A DNA stretch of 64,000 nucleotides. It comes from Planctomycetota bacterium (GTDB lineage Bacteria > Planctomycetota > Phycisphaerae > UBA1845). The stretch spans positions 1 to 64,000 of the forward strand of contig JACQFE010000006.1 in assembly GCA_016200265.1 (NCBI GenBank). The letters are read 5' to 3'. Every line of letters begins with the position of its first letter. Position 1 is the first letter of the stretch. The position numbers and the translations under genes are program-made. Shown here piece after piece: positions 44,460-54,352 of the stretch. The notes under the pieces were generated by a model. That model made no database searches, was not told where the DNA came from, and saw only the letters and a program-made list of their open reading frames with translations.

Positions 44460-44710
44460 AATCCTTATTTATCCACTTGAGATTGCAAGGAATATCGAAT
44501 TCGGCACATCTGAAGGAAATGGAACGGGTTCCTCGCGCTCAATCGAATCGGGGGAATAATGATTATGGCGGCGCGTGATACGGATGCCTATCGATGCGCG
44601 GTCAATTGATCGCGGCCTCGGGCGAAAGGGTAACACGGCTATCGGCTCAGGGGACAGGCTGATAGACAAACCGTTGGATCATTGTCCACCTGGATAAAGG
44701 AGCAATTTGT

Positions 44711-45241
44711 ATGGAAAAAAATAGAGAGACTGTCGAAAACGCAATTGTAGTTGATCGGAGTGGAATTGCCGGAGGCATGGGCTGGAAATCGATGCGTCGG
44801 TTCATTGCTCTTGGATCGCTCATCGTCATCGGGCTTTCAATTCCCGGCCAGTCGAAGCTGGGGTTCGCCGCTCAGGGAGAGCCTAATGGCGCCGCCACTC
44901 AGATGCCCGCTTTCTACGATGGCAAGTTGTTCACCGTCAACATGAAAGAGATGCCCAACTCCGACCCCCTAATCGGTCAAAACGAGAGCATCAACACGAT
45001 CTACGCCTCGAACGACCTGGACGATGAACAGGATTTCATTCCCGTGCTCGATGCCATCCAGGGCGACGGATTTAATCCCCTATGGCATCAAGTCCTCATC
45101 GTCTTCAATGCGGGGTTTACGCCTCATCAGTTCCTTTCTGATACGGACGTCGAAGACGCGGCCGCTGGAGCCAATCCTGAAATCACCCTGGTCGTGACCG
45201 ATGAGGTTTATCGTTGTTCGGTTGTAGGCACGAAAAAATAG
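44711..45241 (+). CDS. Secreted protein of unknown function
   Basis: A 176-residue protein with a good ribosome binding site (AAGGAGC) eight bases upstream of the ATG. After 28 residues there is a hydrophobic segment (FIALGSLIVIGLSIPG) that looks like a signal sequence with a long n-region, ending near FAAQGEP. The mature part contains NMKEMPNSDPLIGQNESINTIYA and LWHQVLIVFNAG, which I cannot assign. A strong terminator follows at 45308, marking a single-gene unit. The intact frame, signals and terminator make it a real gene. Confidence 0.7.
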   Translation: MEKNRETVENAIVVDRSGIAGGMGWKSMRRFIALGSLIVIGLSIPGQSKLGFAAQGEPNGAATQMPAFYDGKLFTVNMKEMPNSDPLIGQNESINTIYASNDLDDEQDFIPVLDAIQGDGFNPLWHQVLIVFNAGFTPHQFLSDTDVEDAAAGANPEITLVVTDEVYRCSVVGTKK

Positions 45242-45307
45242 ACCATGGAACCATGAACCGCCCCGGGGCAAACGGGGAACCATATTCCAGGCCATACTCT
45301 CCAAACT

Positions 45308-45335
45308 GAACGCCGCACGTGCGGCGTTCTTTTTT
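45308..45335 (+). terminator. Perfect-palindrome terminator
   Basis: GAACGCCGCAC is followed directly by its reverse complement and then TTTTTT. A few central pairs would open to form the loop. It ends the secreted-protein gene at 44711. Confidence 0.9.
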
Positions 45336-45465
45336 GCCTTGCTTTTACAACAAAGTCGTAGGTAGGATGCCAAACCTTTCCGCCGACCGCGATGAGTGTA
45401 TGATTGAGCCTTCGGCCCGCGAGTGTGCGTCTCGCTACGGCGTTCAGCGAATTGGAGGAGTGACC

Positions 45466-46227
45466 ATGCGAACAAGAACGAAGATTGTAGGAATTGCAGG
45501 TTTTTGTGGACTTTTCGTCGCGATGGCGATGTGCGCGGAAGAGCCGAGTACGGCGACGAAGGACAAGCCCGATCCCAAGGCGATCGTGCAGAAGTCGGCC
45601 GAGGCGATCAGCAAACTCAAAGTCGTGTCCTACGACCTTGAGTACAAAGTGTCCGGATTTTTCGAGATGTGGGCTCCGAACTTGTCCGGGCCGGTGGTGA
45701 TGGGTAAAGAATCGCCGGATCACGCGAAACGGTTCTCCTGCAAGCTGAAGTTTCAAAAGGCCGGATCGAGTGATGCAACCGAAGTGACCGCGGGTGCAGA
45801 CGGTACGACGTACTACTTCATCGATGACAAGACCAAGACAGTGCATGCGGACATCGATTCGCAGGTGCTTGGCAAGAACGGCGACACGATCAGTATGACG
45901 TTGATACGCGAATTTGGGATGGCCAAGCCGTTCGAGGATGCGCTCAAGAGTGGCGAAATGAAATACGTTCGCGAGCAAACGGTGGACGGTCACGATTGCC
46001 ACGTCATCTCTTTCAAGTCGGCCGTCACCATGCCGGAGATGGACTGGTATATTTCGAAGACTGATTACCTGCCGCGCGGCACGCGCTTTGCGATGAAAAA
46101 CCAGGGCAGCGACGGCGCCGGTGAGGCCATCATCCACAACCTCAAGGTCGATCCCAAGCTCGACAAAGATCCGTTCGCGCTGGTCGTGCCGGAGGGATAC
46201 AAGCGGACCGACGAATTCGCGAAGTAA
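45466..46227 (+). CDS. Exported LolA/DUF2092-like protein
   Basis: A 253-residue exported protein. The ATG at 45466 follows GGAGGAG by five bases. The signal peptide is MRTRTKIVGIAGFCGLFVAMAMCAEE. The mature part has alternating beta-strand patterns (VVSYDLEYKVSGFFEM, TTYYFIDDKTKTVHADI, MDWYISKTDYLPRGTRF) like the half-barrel of LolA-type or DUF2092 periplasmic proteins. These may bind lipids, but no partner is adjacent. The assignment is by fold resemblance only. Confidence 0.65.
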   Translation: MRTRTKIVGIAGFCGLFVAMAMCAEEPSTATKDKPDPKAIVQKSAEAISKLKVVSYDLEYKVSGFFEMWAPNLSGPVVMGKESPDHAKRFSCKLKFQKAGSSDATEVTAGADGTTYYFIDDKTKTVHADIDSQVLGKNGDTISMTLIREFGMAKPFEDALKSGEMKYVREQTVDGHDCHVISFKSAVTMPEMDWYISKTDYLPRGTRFAMKNQGSDGAGEAIIHNLKVDPKLDKDPFALVVPEGYKRTDEFAK

Positions 46228-46282
46228 CTCCGAGCCGTCTCGTTCACGGGACGGGTTTTTCCCGAGCCGCGCCCGCCATCCG

Positions 46283-46312
46283 AACCCCAAGCGCAAGCGC
46301 GGGGCTCTTTTT
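46283..46312 (+). terminator. Terminator after the LolA-like gene
   Basis: CCCC-aa-GCGC pairs with GCGC-GGGG and is followed by CTCTTTTT. It lies 60 bases after the LolA-like gene, inside a GAGCCGCG-repeat region. Confidence 0.6.
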
Positions 46313-46315
46313 CCC

Positions 46316-46338
46316 GAGCCGCGCCCGTAAGGAAGCGG
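46316..46338 (+). repeat. GAGCCGCG-type dispersed repeat
   Basis: The core GAGCCGCGCCCGTAAGGAAG recurs with one change (A for C in the middle) at 50565-50587 on the minus strand, and in decayed form at 37626-37648 and 46264. Always intergenic or in transcript ends. Confidence 0.6.
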
Positions 46339-46503
46339 GAAAAGCGTAACCGCAGATGACGCAGATTTGCGCCGATTTTATTGGCATTGTGCATGATGTC
46401 GTCATTCTGAGCGTTAGCGAAGAATCTCCTTTCCGAGCCAAGACCACGTGGTAGCGAAAAAAAGCCGATCCGGGGATGGCACAGATTTGGTGCCGCAAAA
46501 CTC

Positions 46504-46517
46504 GTTTCACGTGAAAC
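46504..46517. promoter_or_regulatory. parS: parS-like ParB binding site 2
   Basis: A second GTTTCACGTGAAAC, again with C before and A after, 7.0 kb from the first. It sits in the inverted copy of the same intergenic element. Although the surrounding element has diverged between copies, all 14 palindrome bases are the same, which argues that the site is under selection. Confidence 0.75.
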
Positions 46518-46577
46518 AATATTTCGATAGGCAACAGTCAACAGTACCGCAGGGTACGTTGATAACTTGCGCGGCGC

Positions 46578-46761
46578 TTGATGAATTGGCGATTTTCGTC
46601 GAGCGCTGTGATTTTCCATCTCGTTCAATCCGTCCCCCACCTTCGCTTTGCGAAGATGGGCCGCCCGACGTCGCGCGCGATTGTACGGGCATTTCAGTGA
46701 CACTTTGAGATGGGTTCGTTTGGAAAGTATTTTTTTCACGAGTGTCATTGTGTGGCATTTC
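46578..46761 (-). repeat. Intergenic element, copy 2 (inverted)
   Basis: Read on the minus strand from 46761, this matches copy 1 at 39301: GAAATGCCACACAATGACAC, then about 50 further bases with scattered changes. It continues with GCTCGACGAAAATCGCC and then the parS-like site at 46504. The gap between the patches differs in length from copy 1. Confidence 0.7.
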
Positions 46762-47173
46762 AAGAAGACTGAAGAGCAAAGAGAGAAGATCGAAAAAACA
46801 CGGAAAATGCAGCCCAGCGGCGAGGGATCGTGCGAGGGGTAACGGCGGATTTCGTAGATGGGCACGGGTCGCGCGATGGGAAAAGCGGAAATCGGGCGAG
46901 CGACGGGGCCAGGAAGCGGCGAAGGGATTAATTCGATGGCAAGAGCATGTCGTCACGAAGTAATAACTTCGCGGGTGGTTGTCGAAAAAATGAAATCGGG
47001 CGAGCGCGGCACGACAGGACGAAACGTCAAAACGTCGACACGTCAAGAAATCAAAAGCAGCAACGACTCTTCCCCAAGCGGGTCGGGGAAGTCTTTTCAA
47101 GACGTGCTGCCGATCGAATGGCCGGTTTCGGCGGCGTAAATCGTAAGAATTATTCCAGAGAATCGTCTCAGTG

Positions 47174-47199
47174 GAACGCCGCGAAAACGGCGTTCTTTT
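47174..47199 (+). terminator. Hairpin with U-tract upstream of the secreted repeat protein
   Basis: GAACGCCG (47174-47181) pairs with CGGCGTTC (47188-47195) around a 6-base loop, followed by TTTT. It isolates the next gene from upstream reading. Confidence 0.7.
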
Positions 47200-47235
47200 G
47201 TTTCCGGGAAAGCTCTCCAAGATTTGGGAATTTTG

Positions 47236-47244
47236 TGTTATAAT
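47236..47244 (+). promoter_or_regulatory. Extended -10 promoter of the secreted repeat protein
   Basis: TGTTATAAT contains a perfect TATAAT preceded by TGn, an extended -10 box, 34 bases before the ATG at 47278. No -35 match lies at the expected distance, as is usual for extended -10 promoters. Confidence 0.6.
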
Positions 47245-47277
47245 GCCTGAGGTTCCATTGAGGGGGAGGGTGGTTGT

Positions 47278-50200
47278 ATGATTCGGGCTCATCGGTTTTT
47301 CCTCATTGTTGCACTTCTATCGGTTTCCATCGCAAGAGCGCAAAATGAGGCACCCCCGTTGAATGTAAATCCCGGGGCTCTTGAGAAGCCGGCCAGAGAC
47401 CCGTGGCTTCCGCGAACGGCCCCATCACCGACGGCGGGCTCGCCGCACTGCGGACCATGGGAGCGCGGGCCGTTTCGAAGCATCCAGGTGAATGTGGATT
47501 CTCAAGGCTGCGATATCGTTGGTGATGCGGCCAACGAGCCGTCGATCGCAATCGATCCGACGAATCCTGATCGGATCGTAATCGGATGGCGCCAATTCGA
47601 CTCGATTGCATCCGATTTTCGACAGCATGGATATGCATACAGTCATGATGGCGGAGAGACGTGGACATTTCCGGGATCGCTGGCGCCGGGCCAGTTTGGA
47701 AGCGACCCCGTGCTTGCCTCGGACCCAAGCGGGAACTTCTTCTACTTCGGGCTTGACGAAAACTTACAAGGTCAACTATTCAAGTCTCAAGACGCCGGAA
47801 TTACATGGAGCGAACCGACAAGGATATACGCTTGTGACAAACCGTGGATGACGATCGACCAAGGAAGCGCTGCGGGCAAGGGCAATATCTACGCTTCATG
47901 GCGTGCGGACATACACTGTGTCGGAGAAGCCGGCTTGTTTGCCCGATCATTCGATGCGGGTGCGACGTTCAAGTATTGGGGCCAGATCGCTCTCTACCTT
48001 GGCACAATGGCCGTTGGGTCGGACGGCACCGTCTACAATTCTTCTGCTGACGGGAGCATCACCAAGATAACCAACGCTGTCAATCCAGCGGCGACATCAC
48101 CTTCGGTTACAGTTCTAGGCACTGCGTTTTCCAAGTCGTGTTCCATTGGCGGAATCAATGGGGATGGACTGACTTGTCAATCCTGGGTTGCATTGGACCC
48201 TGTCGATGGACCCAACAAAGACACCGTATATGCGCTCATCTCTCCATTCGACGGCGTTTATTTCGCAAAGCGAACGCCGGGGAGCAGCGCTTGGTCCGGC
48301 ATGCGGACTATTAATACTGAAAAGCCCAACACAGCCTATTGGTTTGGGACCATGTCCGTGGCGCCGAACGGACGCATCGACGTAATCTGGAATGAATCGA
48401 GCCAAAGCACGACGGTGATGTATTCGTACTCGGCGGATCGCGGAGACCATTGGACAACACCGATTCCGGTGACGCCTCAATTCTACAAATTCGCGGGCAT
48501 CCCCAATGGGCAAAACAAGATCGGTGATTATTACCACATGGTGTCGCGCAATGAGGCCGCGTACCTGGCCTACGCTGCTACTTTTAATGGAGGTGAAGAC
48601 ATCTATTTGCTGAAGATCCCTCCGGACTGCAACGCGAATGGAGTTCTCGACGCTGACGAAACGAGTCTCGGATTGGCCCCGGACTGCGACGGCAATTTGG
48701 TTCCGGATGAATGCGATCCGGATTGTGACGGCAATGGGATTCCTGACACCTGCGATTTGAACGAATTCCGCCTGCGGGATTGCAACCACAATCTCATCCC
48801 GGACCAATGCGAGAGTTGCCCCTCGATTGATCGCGTGGACTGCAACGGGAATTGCAGGCTGGATTCCCTTGATCTTTCGGGGGCCGGAGGGGTTCAAAAG
48901 TTTGTAGGTGGATTCCTGGTGCCCGAAGACATCGTGGCAAGCGTGCCTCCGTATCCGCCCGGGTATTATATGGCTGATCGCGACGCCGAGGCCGTGATTC
49001 GAATCAAGCCGGATGGGAGCACGGAGGTGTTTGCCCAAGGTTTCTTTCCCACTGGTGTCTTATTCGTACCCGACGGATTCAATGGCAAAGGGCCGCAACT
49101 CCTTGCGATTTCTCAGTCAGGCGCTTGTATTTCGCAAATCAGCCCGACGGGTGAAGTGACGCCCATTCCAAGCATCGGTGGATGCCTGGGCGGAGTCTAT
49201 GTGGGTTCGGAAATCGGCGGCCCCTACGCCGGACGAGTGATTGTCACAACCTACTATGACAACGGCTTGTACGCGGTGAATTCAAGCGGCGGATACGAGC
49301 TGATCGCACGTGCGCCAAGTGAGGGTTTCTTTTTTGGAACTATCGTGCCTTCGGGCTTCGGAAATTATGCGAACCATCTGTTCGTCGGCGAAGCAAATTG
49401 GGACCGTATTTGGGACTTGAATTTGCATTGGGGGGATTTTCGCGCAGTTCTCGACATGCGGTTCGCGGGCGTACGGCAGATTGCATTTACGCCCTCGGGA
49501 TGGGGAGCGTGTCTGGATCCGGAACTCCAGGATTCACCCGCTATGCTGGTGTCCGTCGACGCCGGATCGATTCAGGCCGTCACGCCCAGTGGACGCATTG
49601 TCGCATCGCTTTCCAAGGGACCATCGGGAGCGGCAATCAACCCGCGCGGGTTATTGATCCAAGGACATTCGTTGTTTTTTTCAGATCTGCTTGGCAAAAG
49701 CGTTCTGCAGGCGACATCGGACGATTTTGGACTGACCAATTGCAATGGGAATTCCAAGCCAGATGTTTGCGAAGTCATAGCCGGAAGCGCATCTGATTGC
49801 AATGGCAACATGATTCTTGATGGCTGCGAACTAACCCTCAACGACTGCAATCACAACGGCATCCACGACGCCTGCGAAATCCGAAGTGGATCAGGCACGG
49901 ACTGCGACGATTCCCATGTACTCGACTCGTGCGAACTTCCGGGGCACGATTGTAATCAGAATCAGATTTATGATGCATGCGAAACGGGCGAGACGTTGGA
50001 AGACTGCAATCACGACACAATACCTGACCAATGTCAAATCGATTTCAGTTGCCCTCCCATCGATCCTGATTGTCCATGTGACGCGGATTGCGATGGGGTG
50101 ACGAACTGGGAGGACATATGCCCTTGCACGCCGCGTGGACTGCCGGTCCTCAGTGACGGGCGAGCCACAGGCGATTTTCTCGGCGACTGCGTTGTGGATC

Positions 50201-50367
50201 TCTTGGATTTCAACGCATTTGTAGGGCGCTATTTACATCGCGGTGGGCCAGGGGTCAAATTGAGCGCATCGCAGAGTTTTGATTTCGATAGAGACGGAGA
50301 TGTCGATTTGCACGACTATCAGAGCTTCCTTCTCGCGTTTGAGGCCTTTGAACAACAAGGGCCGTGA
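47278..50367 (+). CDS. Large secreted protein with BNR-like repeats, DCNxNxxPD repeats and dockerin-like end
   Basis: A 1029-residue exported protein. The signal peptide ends SIARAQ. Residues about 80-440 carry sialidase-type BNR/Asp-box strands such as SHDGGETWTF, SQDAGITWSE and SADRGDHWTT, predicting a beta-propeller. Two blocks of Asp/Asn/Cys repeats of the DCNGNGVPDECD type (about 445-530 and 820-930) flank a second propeller-like region (about 535-815). The end holds two calcium-loop-like elements, GDCVVDLLDFNAFVGRY and DRDGDVDLHDYQSFLLAF, as in dockerins. A binding partner with cohesin-like domains is at 33655. GGGGGAGGGTGG precedes the ATG. Confidence 0.85.
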   Translation: MIRAHRFFLIVALLSVSIARAQNEAPPLNVNPGALEKPARDPWLPRTAPSPTAGSPHCGPWERGPFRSIQVNVDSQGCDIVGDAANEPSIAIDPTNPDRIVIGWRQFDSIASDFRQHGYAYSHDGGETWTFPGSLAPGQFGSDPVLASDPSGNFFYFGLDENLQGQLFKSQDAGITWSEPTRIYACDKPWMTIDQGSAAGKGNIYASWRADIHCVGEAGLFARSFDAGATFKYWGQIALYLGTMAVGSDGTVYNSSADGSITKITNAVNPAATSPSVTVLGTAFSKSCSIGGINGDGLTCQSWVALDPVDGPNKDTVYALISPFDGVYFAKRTPGSSAWSGMRTINTEKPNTAYWFGTMSVAPNGRIDVIWNESSQSTTVMYSYSADRGDHWTTPIPVTPQFYKFAGIPNGQNKIGDYYHMVSRNEAAYLAYAATFNGGEDIYLLKIPPDCNANGVLDADETSLGLAPDCDGNLVPDECDPDCDGNGIPDTCDLNEFRLRDCNHNLIPDQCESCPSIDRVDCNGNCRLDSLDLSGAGGVQKFVGGFLVPEDIVASVPPYPPGYYMADRDAEAVIRIKPDGSTEVFAQGFFPTGVLFVPDGFNGKGPQLLAISQSGACISQISPTGEVTPIPSIGGCLGGVYVGSEIGGPYAGRVIVTTYYDNGLYAVNSSGGYELIARAPSEGFFFGTIVPSGFGNYANHLFVGEANWDRIWDLNLHWGDFRAVLDMRFAGVRQIAFTPSGWGACLDPELQDSPAMLVSVDAGSIQAVTPSGRIVASLSKGPSGAAINPRGLLIQGHSLFFSDLLGKSVLQATSDDFGLTNCNGNSKPDVCEVIAGSASDCNGNMILDGCELTLNDCNHNGIHDACEIRSGSGTDCDDSHVLDSCELPGHDCNQNQIYDACETGETLEDCNHDTIPDQCQIDFSCPPIDPDCPCDADCDGVTNWEDICPCTPRGLPVLSDGRATGDFLGDCVVDLLDFNAFVGRYLHRGGPGVKLSASQSFDFDRDGDVDLHDYQSFLLAFEAFEQQGP

Positions 50368-50442
50368 TTCCGTAACTTGGTGATAATCGCGTTGCGGAAG
50401 CGACGTCGTCTTGCTGTTGTACAGGTCAGTGAGTTTGCGACT

Positions 50443-50489
50443 GAAAAAAGAAACGCCTTCGGAGAGTCAGCGACTCGCCAAAGGCGTTT
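50443..50489 (-). terminator. Terminator of the 16S rRNA transcript
   Basis: On the minus strand, AAACGCCTT-type and GACTC/GAGTC stems form a long hairpin (16 pairs with two single mismatches and a 3-base loop), followed by CTTTTTT. It lies about 150 bases after the 16S 3' end and shows that the transcript stops before any 23S gene. Confidence 0.85.
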
Positions 50490-50564
50490 GGTATTGAAGA
50501 AAACAGAGTTGTCGTCGGGCCGGTTGGTTTTATCGCCGACCGGCGCGTCCGCGAATCTCTCAAA

Positions 50565-50587
50565 CCGCTTCCTTACGGTCGCGGCTC
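50565..50587 (-). repeat. GAGCCGCG-type dispersed repeat in the 16S trailer
   Basis: The minus strand reads GAGCCGCGACCGTAAGGAAG then CGG between the 16S 3' end and its terminator. It matches the copy at 46316 at all but one position. Confidence 0.6.
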
Positions 50588-50635
50588 TCAAGTCACGGAC
50601 TTTGGTTTGTGCTGACTTCCAGAAGACAAGTCCTC

Positions 50636-52182
<1,547 letters not shown>

Positions 52183-52450
52183 TAAGTTCGTTCCTAACTT
52201 CCCGAGCTGGAAAAATCACCGGATTTTCATCCGGCGATATGTCCGCATCGAGTTGTTCAGATTCGACCAAAAGGCTCTCATTCACATGCGTCGATGAGAA
52301 TGAAAGCTGTCGATTTCTCATGAAACCGACTACACCGAAAACCAAGCAAAAGCTGAAAAACAGCTAATTCATGGTCTTTTTTACGCGATCCTCCGCCCAT
52401 TGACGCGGCGGCGAATCGAGTCACATTCTCTCGACGACAACTCTGTTCAC

Positions 52451-52463
52451 TTTTCAAAGAGCA
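52451..52463 (-). promoter_or_regulatory. boxA-like antitermination site in the 16S leader
   Basis: The minus strand reads TGCTCTTTGAAAA, close to the rRNA boxA consensus TGCTCTTTAACAA. It lies about 30 bases downstream of the promoter, where NusB/S10 would load for rRNA antitermination. Confidence 0.6.
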
Positions 52464-52492
52464 TGGCCGCCAAATTCAACGGCAGACGGGCA

Positions 52493-52520
52493 ATCTTATC
52501 AGGCGTTTGCCGGCTGTCAA
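52493..52520 (-). promoter_or_regulatory. Promoter of the 16S rRNA gene
   Basis: On the minus strand a perfect TTGACA (52520-52515) is followed after 16 bases by TAAGAT (52498-52493) and a GC-rich discriminator. It is the best promoter match upstream of the 16S. Confidence 0.65.
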
Positions 52521-52667
52521 CCACTTGTTTTGTGCCTGAAAACGACCATTGCAAGGGTTGCCCGAGGGCGCTTTGTCGGGTTCTTTTCAGCCCGTCGTCC
52601 GACGACATCTCCAGCCAGTAGCAAGCGAATGCTACGATTCACGTAAATCGCCGGTTATTATGGTGGA

Positions 52668-54299
52668 ATGAGCCTACGCATTGCCTCGGTCGATTCCGCT
52701 GATGACACCACCCGACTCAACTCCAACTTCTTCCAAGAAAATAAGGGCCAAACTCCGCAAATGAACCTGCGAACATATCGTTGGGGACTTATTTCGATTG
52801 TGACGTTGGCTCTTTTCGTTCGCCTTTATCATGTTGGGGGTGAGGATTTCTGGCAGGATGAAATCCACTCCATGTACAACTCGGCCGGAGCCCGCGGTCC
52901 CGTCGAACGGCTTCCTTATGGCGTCATTCTCCGAGACATTCCGCGATATTCCGATCTGACTCCGCGGAGCACGATCGCAAACGTGTGGCGCACGATGGAT
53001 GATGACAGCCACCCACCGCTGTATTTCATTTTGTTACTTTTGTGGCGGCGTTTGGTGGGTGACGGTGAGGCCATTTTGCGATGCATGCCCGTCGTCTTTT
53101 CGGTGCTGTCAACTATTCCAGCCGCCCTCGCGATGCGGGAATTGGCTTCTCGCCGCGCCGCGCTCACCACGGCACTGGGTCTCGCACTTTCATTCTGTCA
53201 CATCAGCACGGCGCAAGAGAATCGACCTTACAGTTTGAGCGGGCTTCTCATCAGCATAAGCATCTATCTTCTCGCGCGGATGGAGGCGAGATGGTCGGGC
53301 CTCAGCTTGAAATCGCGATTGATTCACGGATTCTTGTACGGGGCCACGTTGTATGTGGCGATGATGAATCATTACTTCGCCGGTCTGGTGTTTTTCGGCC
53401 AATTCATTTACGCAATTCTTCGTTTCCGCGGATCGCTTCTGAATACATGGTGTGTGACGGCATGTTCGGCGGCGCTGTGTTTTGGAATTACGTGGGGGCC
53501 GCATGTCTTGCGGCAATGGAATTTCATTGTCGGTCAAGATTGGTTGAACATGCCGGACTCGGATTACGTTTGGCGAACGCTGCTGCGCATTACGAATCTA
53601 CCGGTGCGGTTTTTGTTCATCACGCAACAATACACGATCAATCCGTGGAATTCATTGATCGGCCTGGCGCTTCTCGTGGGTCTGTGTGCCTTCTTGTGGC
53701 AACGACGAACGCGCGCCGCGATGATTTTTGCATGCTGGTATTTTGCCCCGTTATTGATCCTCGGTGCGATCGATCTGATCTTTCGGCGTCAACATTTGAC
53801 GCATTTGCGATATCCTTCCGTCGGAATCCCAGGTATCGTCGGACTGGTCGCACTCGCAATTGATCAGCTTGCGAAAAATCTCCGCAAGATTACGCTGGTT
53901 TCGCTCTTGGCGGCCAGTCTGCCCACTCTTTATTTTCTGCCTGCTCAGTCAAACCCGCACTCACGAGAAGCAGTTGCACTGATTGCAAATGATTTCCGGT
54001 CCCATGATTTATTGATTTATGATGCGATCGGTTGGCCTCCGTCTTTTTCAATGCGTTTGTATGAGATGATTTCATATTATTTGCCTTTTCAGCCACCCTC
54101 TTTAATGCTTCGAGAGCAGCCGGACGACGCGCTTCACCAGGCCATCGCGGGCTTTGATCAAATCTACGTTGTGTCGCCGAGAGTCGAAGGCGTCCCGAAC
54201 CCAGATCCACTGGGCCATCCGCTAGGCGAAAAATCCGACAATTACGTGCGTCAGGTTGGTTGGGTCTATCGATTTGCGAGAGGAGCGCCGCAGCCATAG
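52668..54299 (+). CDS. Membrane glycosyltransferase, GT39/ArnT-like
   Basis: A 543-residue polytopic membrane protein, about ten hydrophobic segments. Just after the first helix comes an acidic pair in DFWQDEIHSMY (D64, E65), the catalytic-loop pattern of GT-C enzymes that transfer sugars from polyprenyl phosphates. A long periplasmic loop and DDDSHPPLYFILL follow, also typical of GT39/PMT-like proteins. Acceptor and sugar are unknown. The ATG at 52668 is kept. ATG at 52761, right before the first helix, is an alternative. It is divergent from the 16S gene. Confidence 0.78.
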   Translation: MSLRIASVDSADDTTRLNSNFFQENKGQTPQMNLRTYRWGLISIVTLALFVRLYHVGGEDFWQDEIHSMYNSAGARGPVERLPYGVILRDIPRYSDLTPRSTIANVWRTMDDDSHPPLYFILLLLWRRLVGDGEAILRCMPVVFSVLSTIPAALAMRELASRRAALTTALGLALSFCHISTAQENRPYSLSGLLISISIYLLARMEARWSGLSLKSRLIHGFLYGATLYVAMMNHYFAGLVFFGQFIYAILRFRGSLLNTWCVTACSAALCFGITWGPHVLRQWNFIVGQDWLNMPDSDYVWRTLLRITNLPVRFLFITQQYTINPWNSLIGLALLVGLCAFLWQRRTRAAMIFACWYFAPLLILGAIDLIFRRQHLTHLRYPSVGIPGIVGLVALAIDQLAKNLRKITLVSLLAASLPTLYFLPAQSNPHSREAVALIANDFRSHDLLIYDAIGWPPSFSMRLYEMISYYLPFQPPSLMLREQPDDALHQAIAGFDQIYVVSPRVEGVPNPDPLGHPLGEKSDNYVRQVGWVYRFARGAPQP

Positions 54300-54352
54300 T
54301 CATCTTGTGAATCGTGAAAGCGGCTGAATCCGCGCAGGTTTGAATTTGCTGA

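Larger units (their letters stand above)
46228..47277. other. Long gene-free spacer with repeats, parS-like site and terminators
   Basis: About 1 kb without a credible gene. It holds GAGCCGCG-type dispersed repeats, a terminator at 46283, a CATTCTGAG/GAAGAATCTC element (about 46402-46430), the second parS-like site and inverted element copy, two copies of AAATCGGGCGAGCG (about 46889 and 46993), and a hairpin at 47174. The minus-strand frames across it are built from these repeats. Confidence 0.6.
52183..52667. other. 16S leader and divergent promoter region
   Basis: The 485-base gap holds the 16S promoter (52493-52520), about 310 bases of leader with a boxA-like site, and the start region of the divergent membrane glycosyltransferase gene. 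No protein gene is visible. Confidence 0.6.

Noticed and set aside
46065..46865. A 266-codon minus-strand frame over the second parS-like element
   Set aside because: It is antisense to the LolA-like gene and then reads repeats. The peptide shared with copy 1 reflects DNA similarity, with mainly non-synonymous changes.
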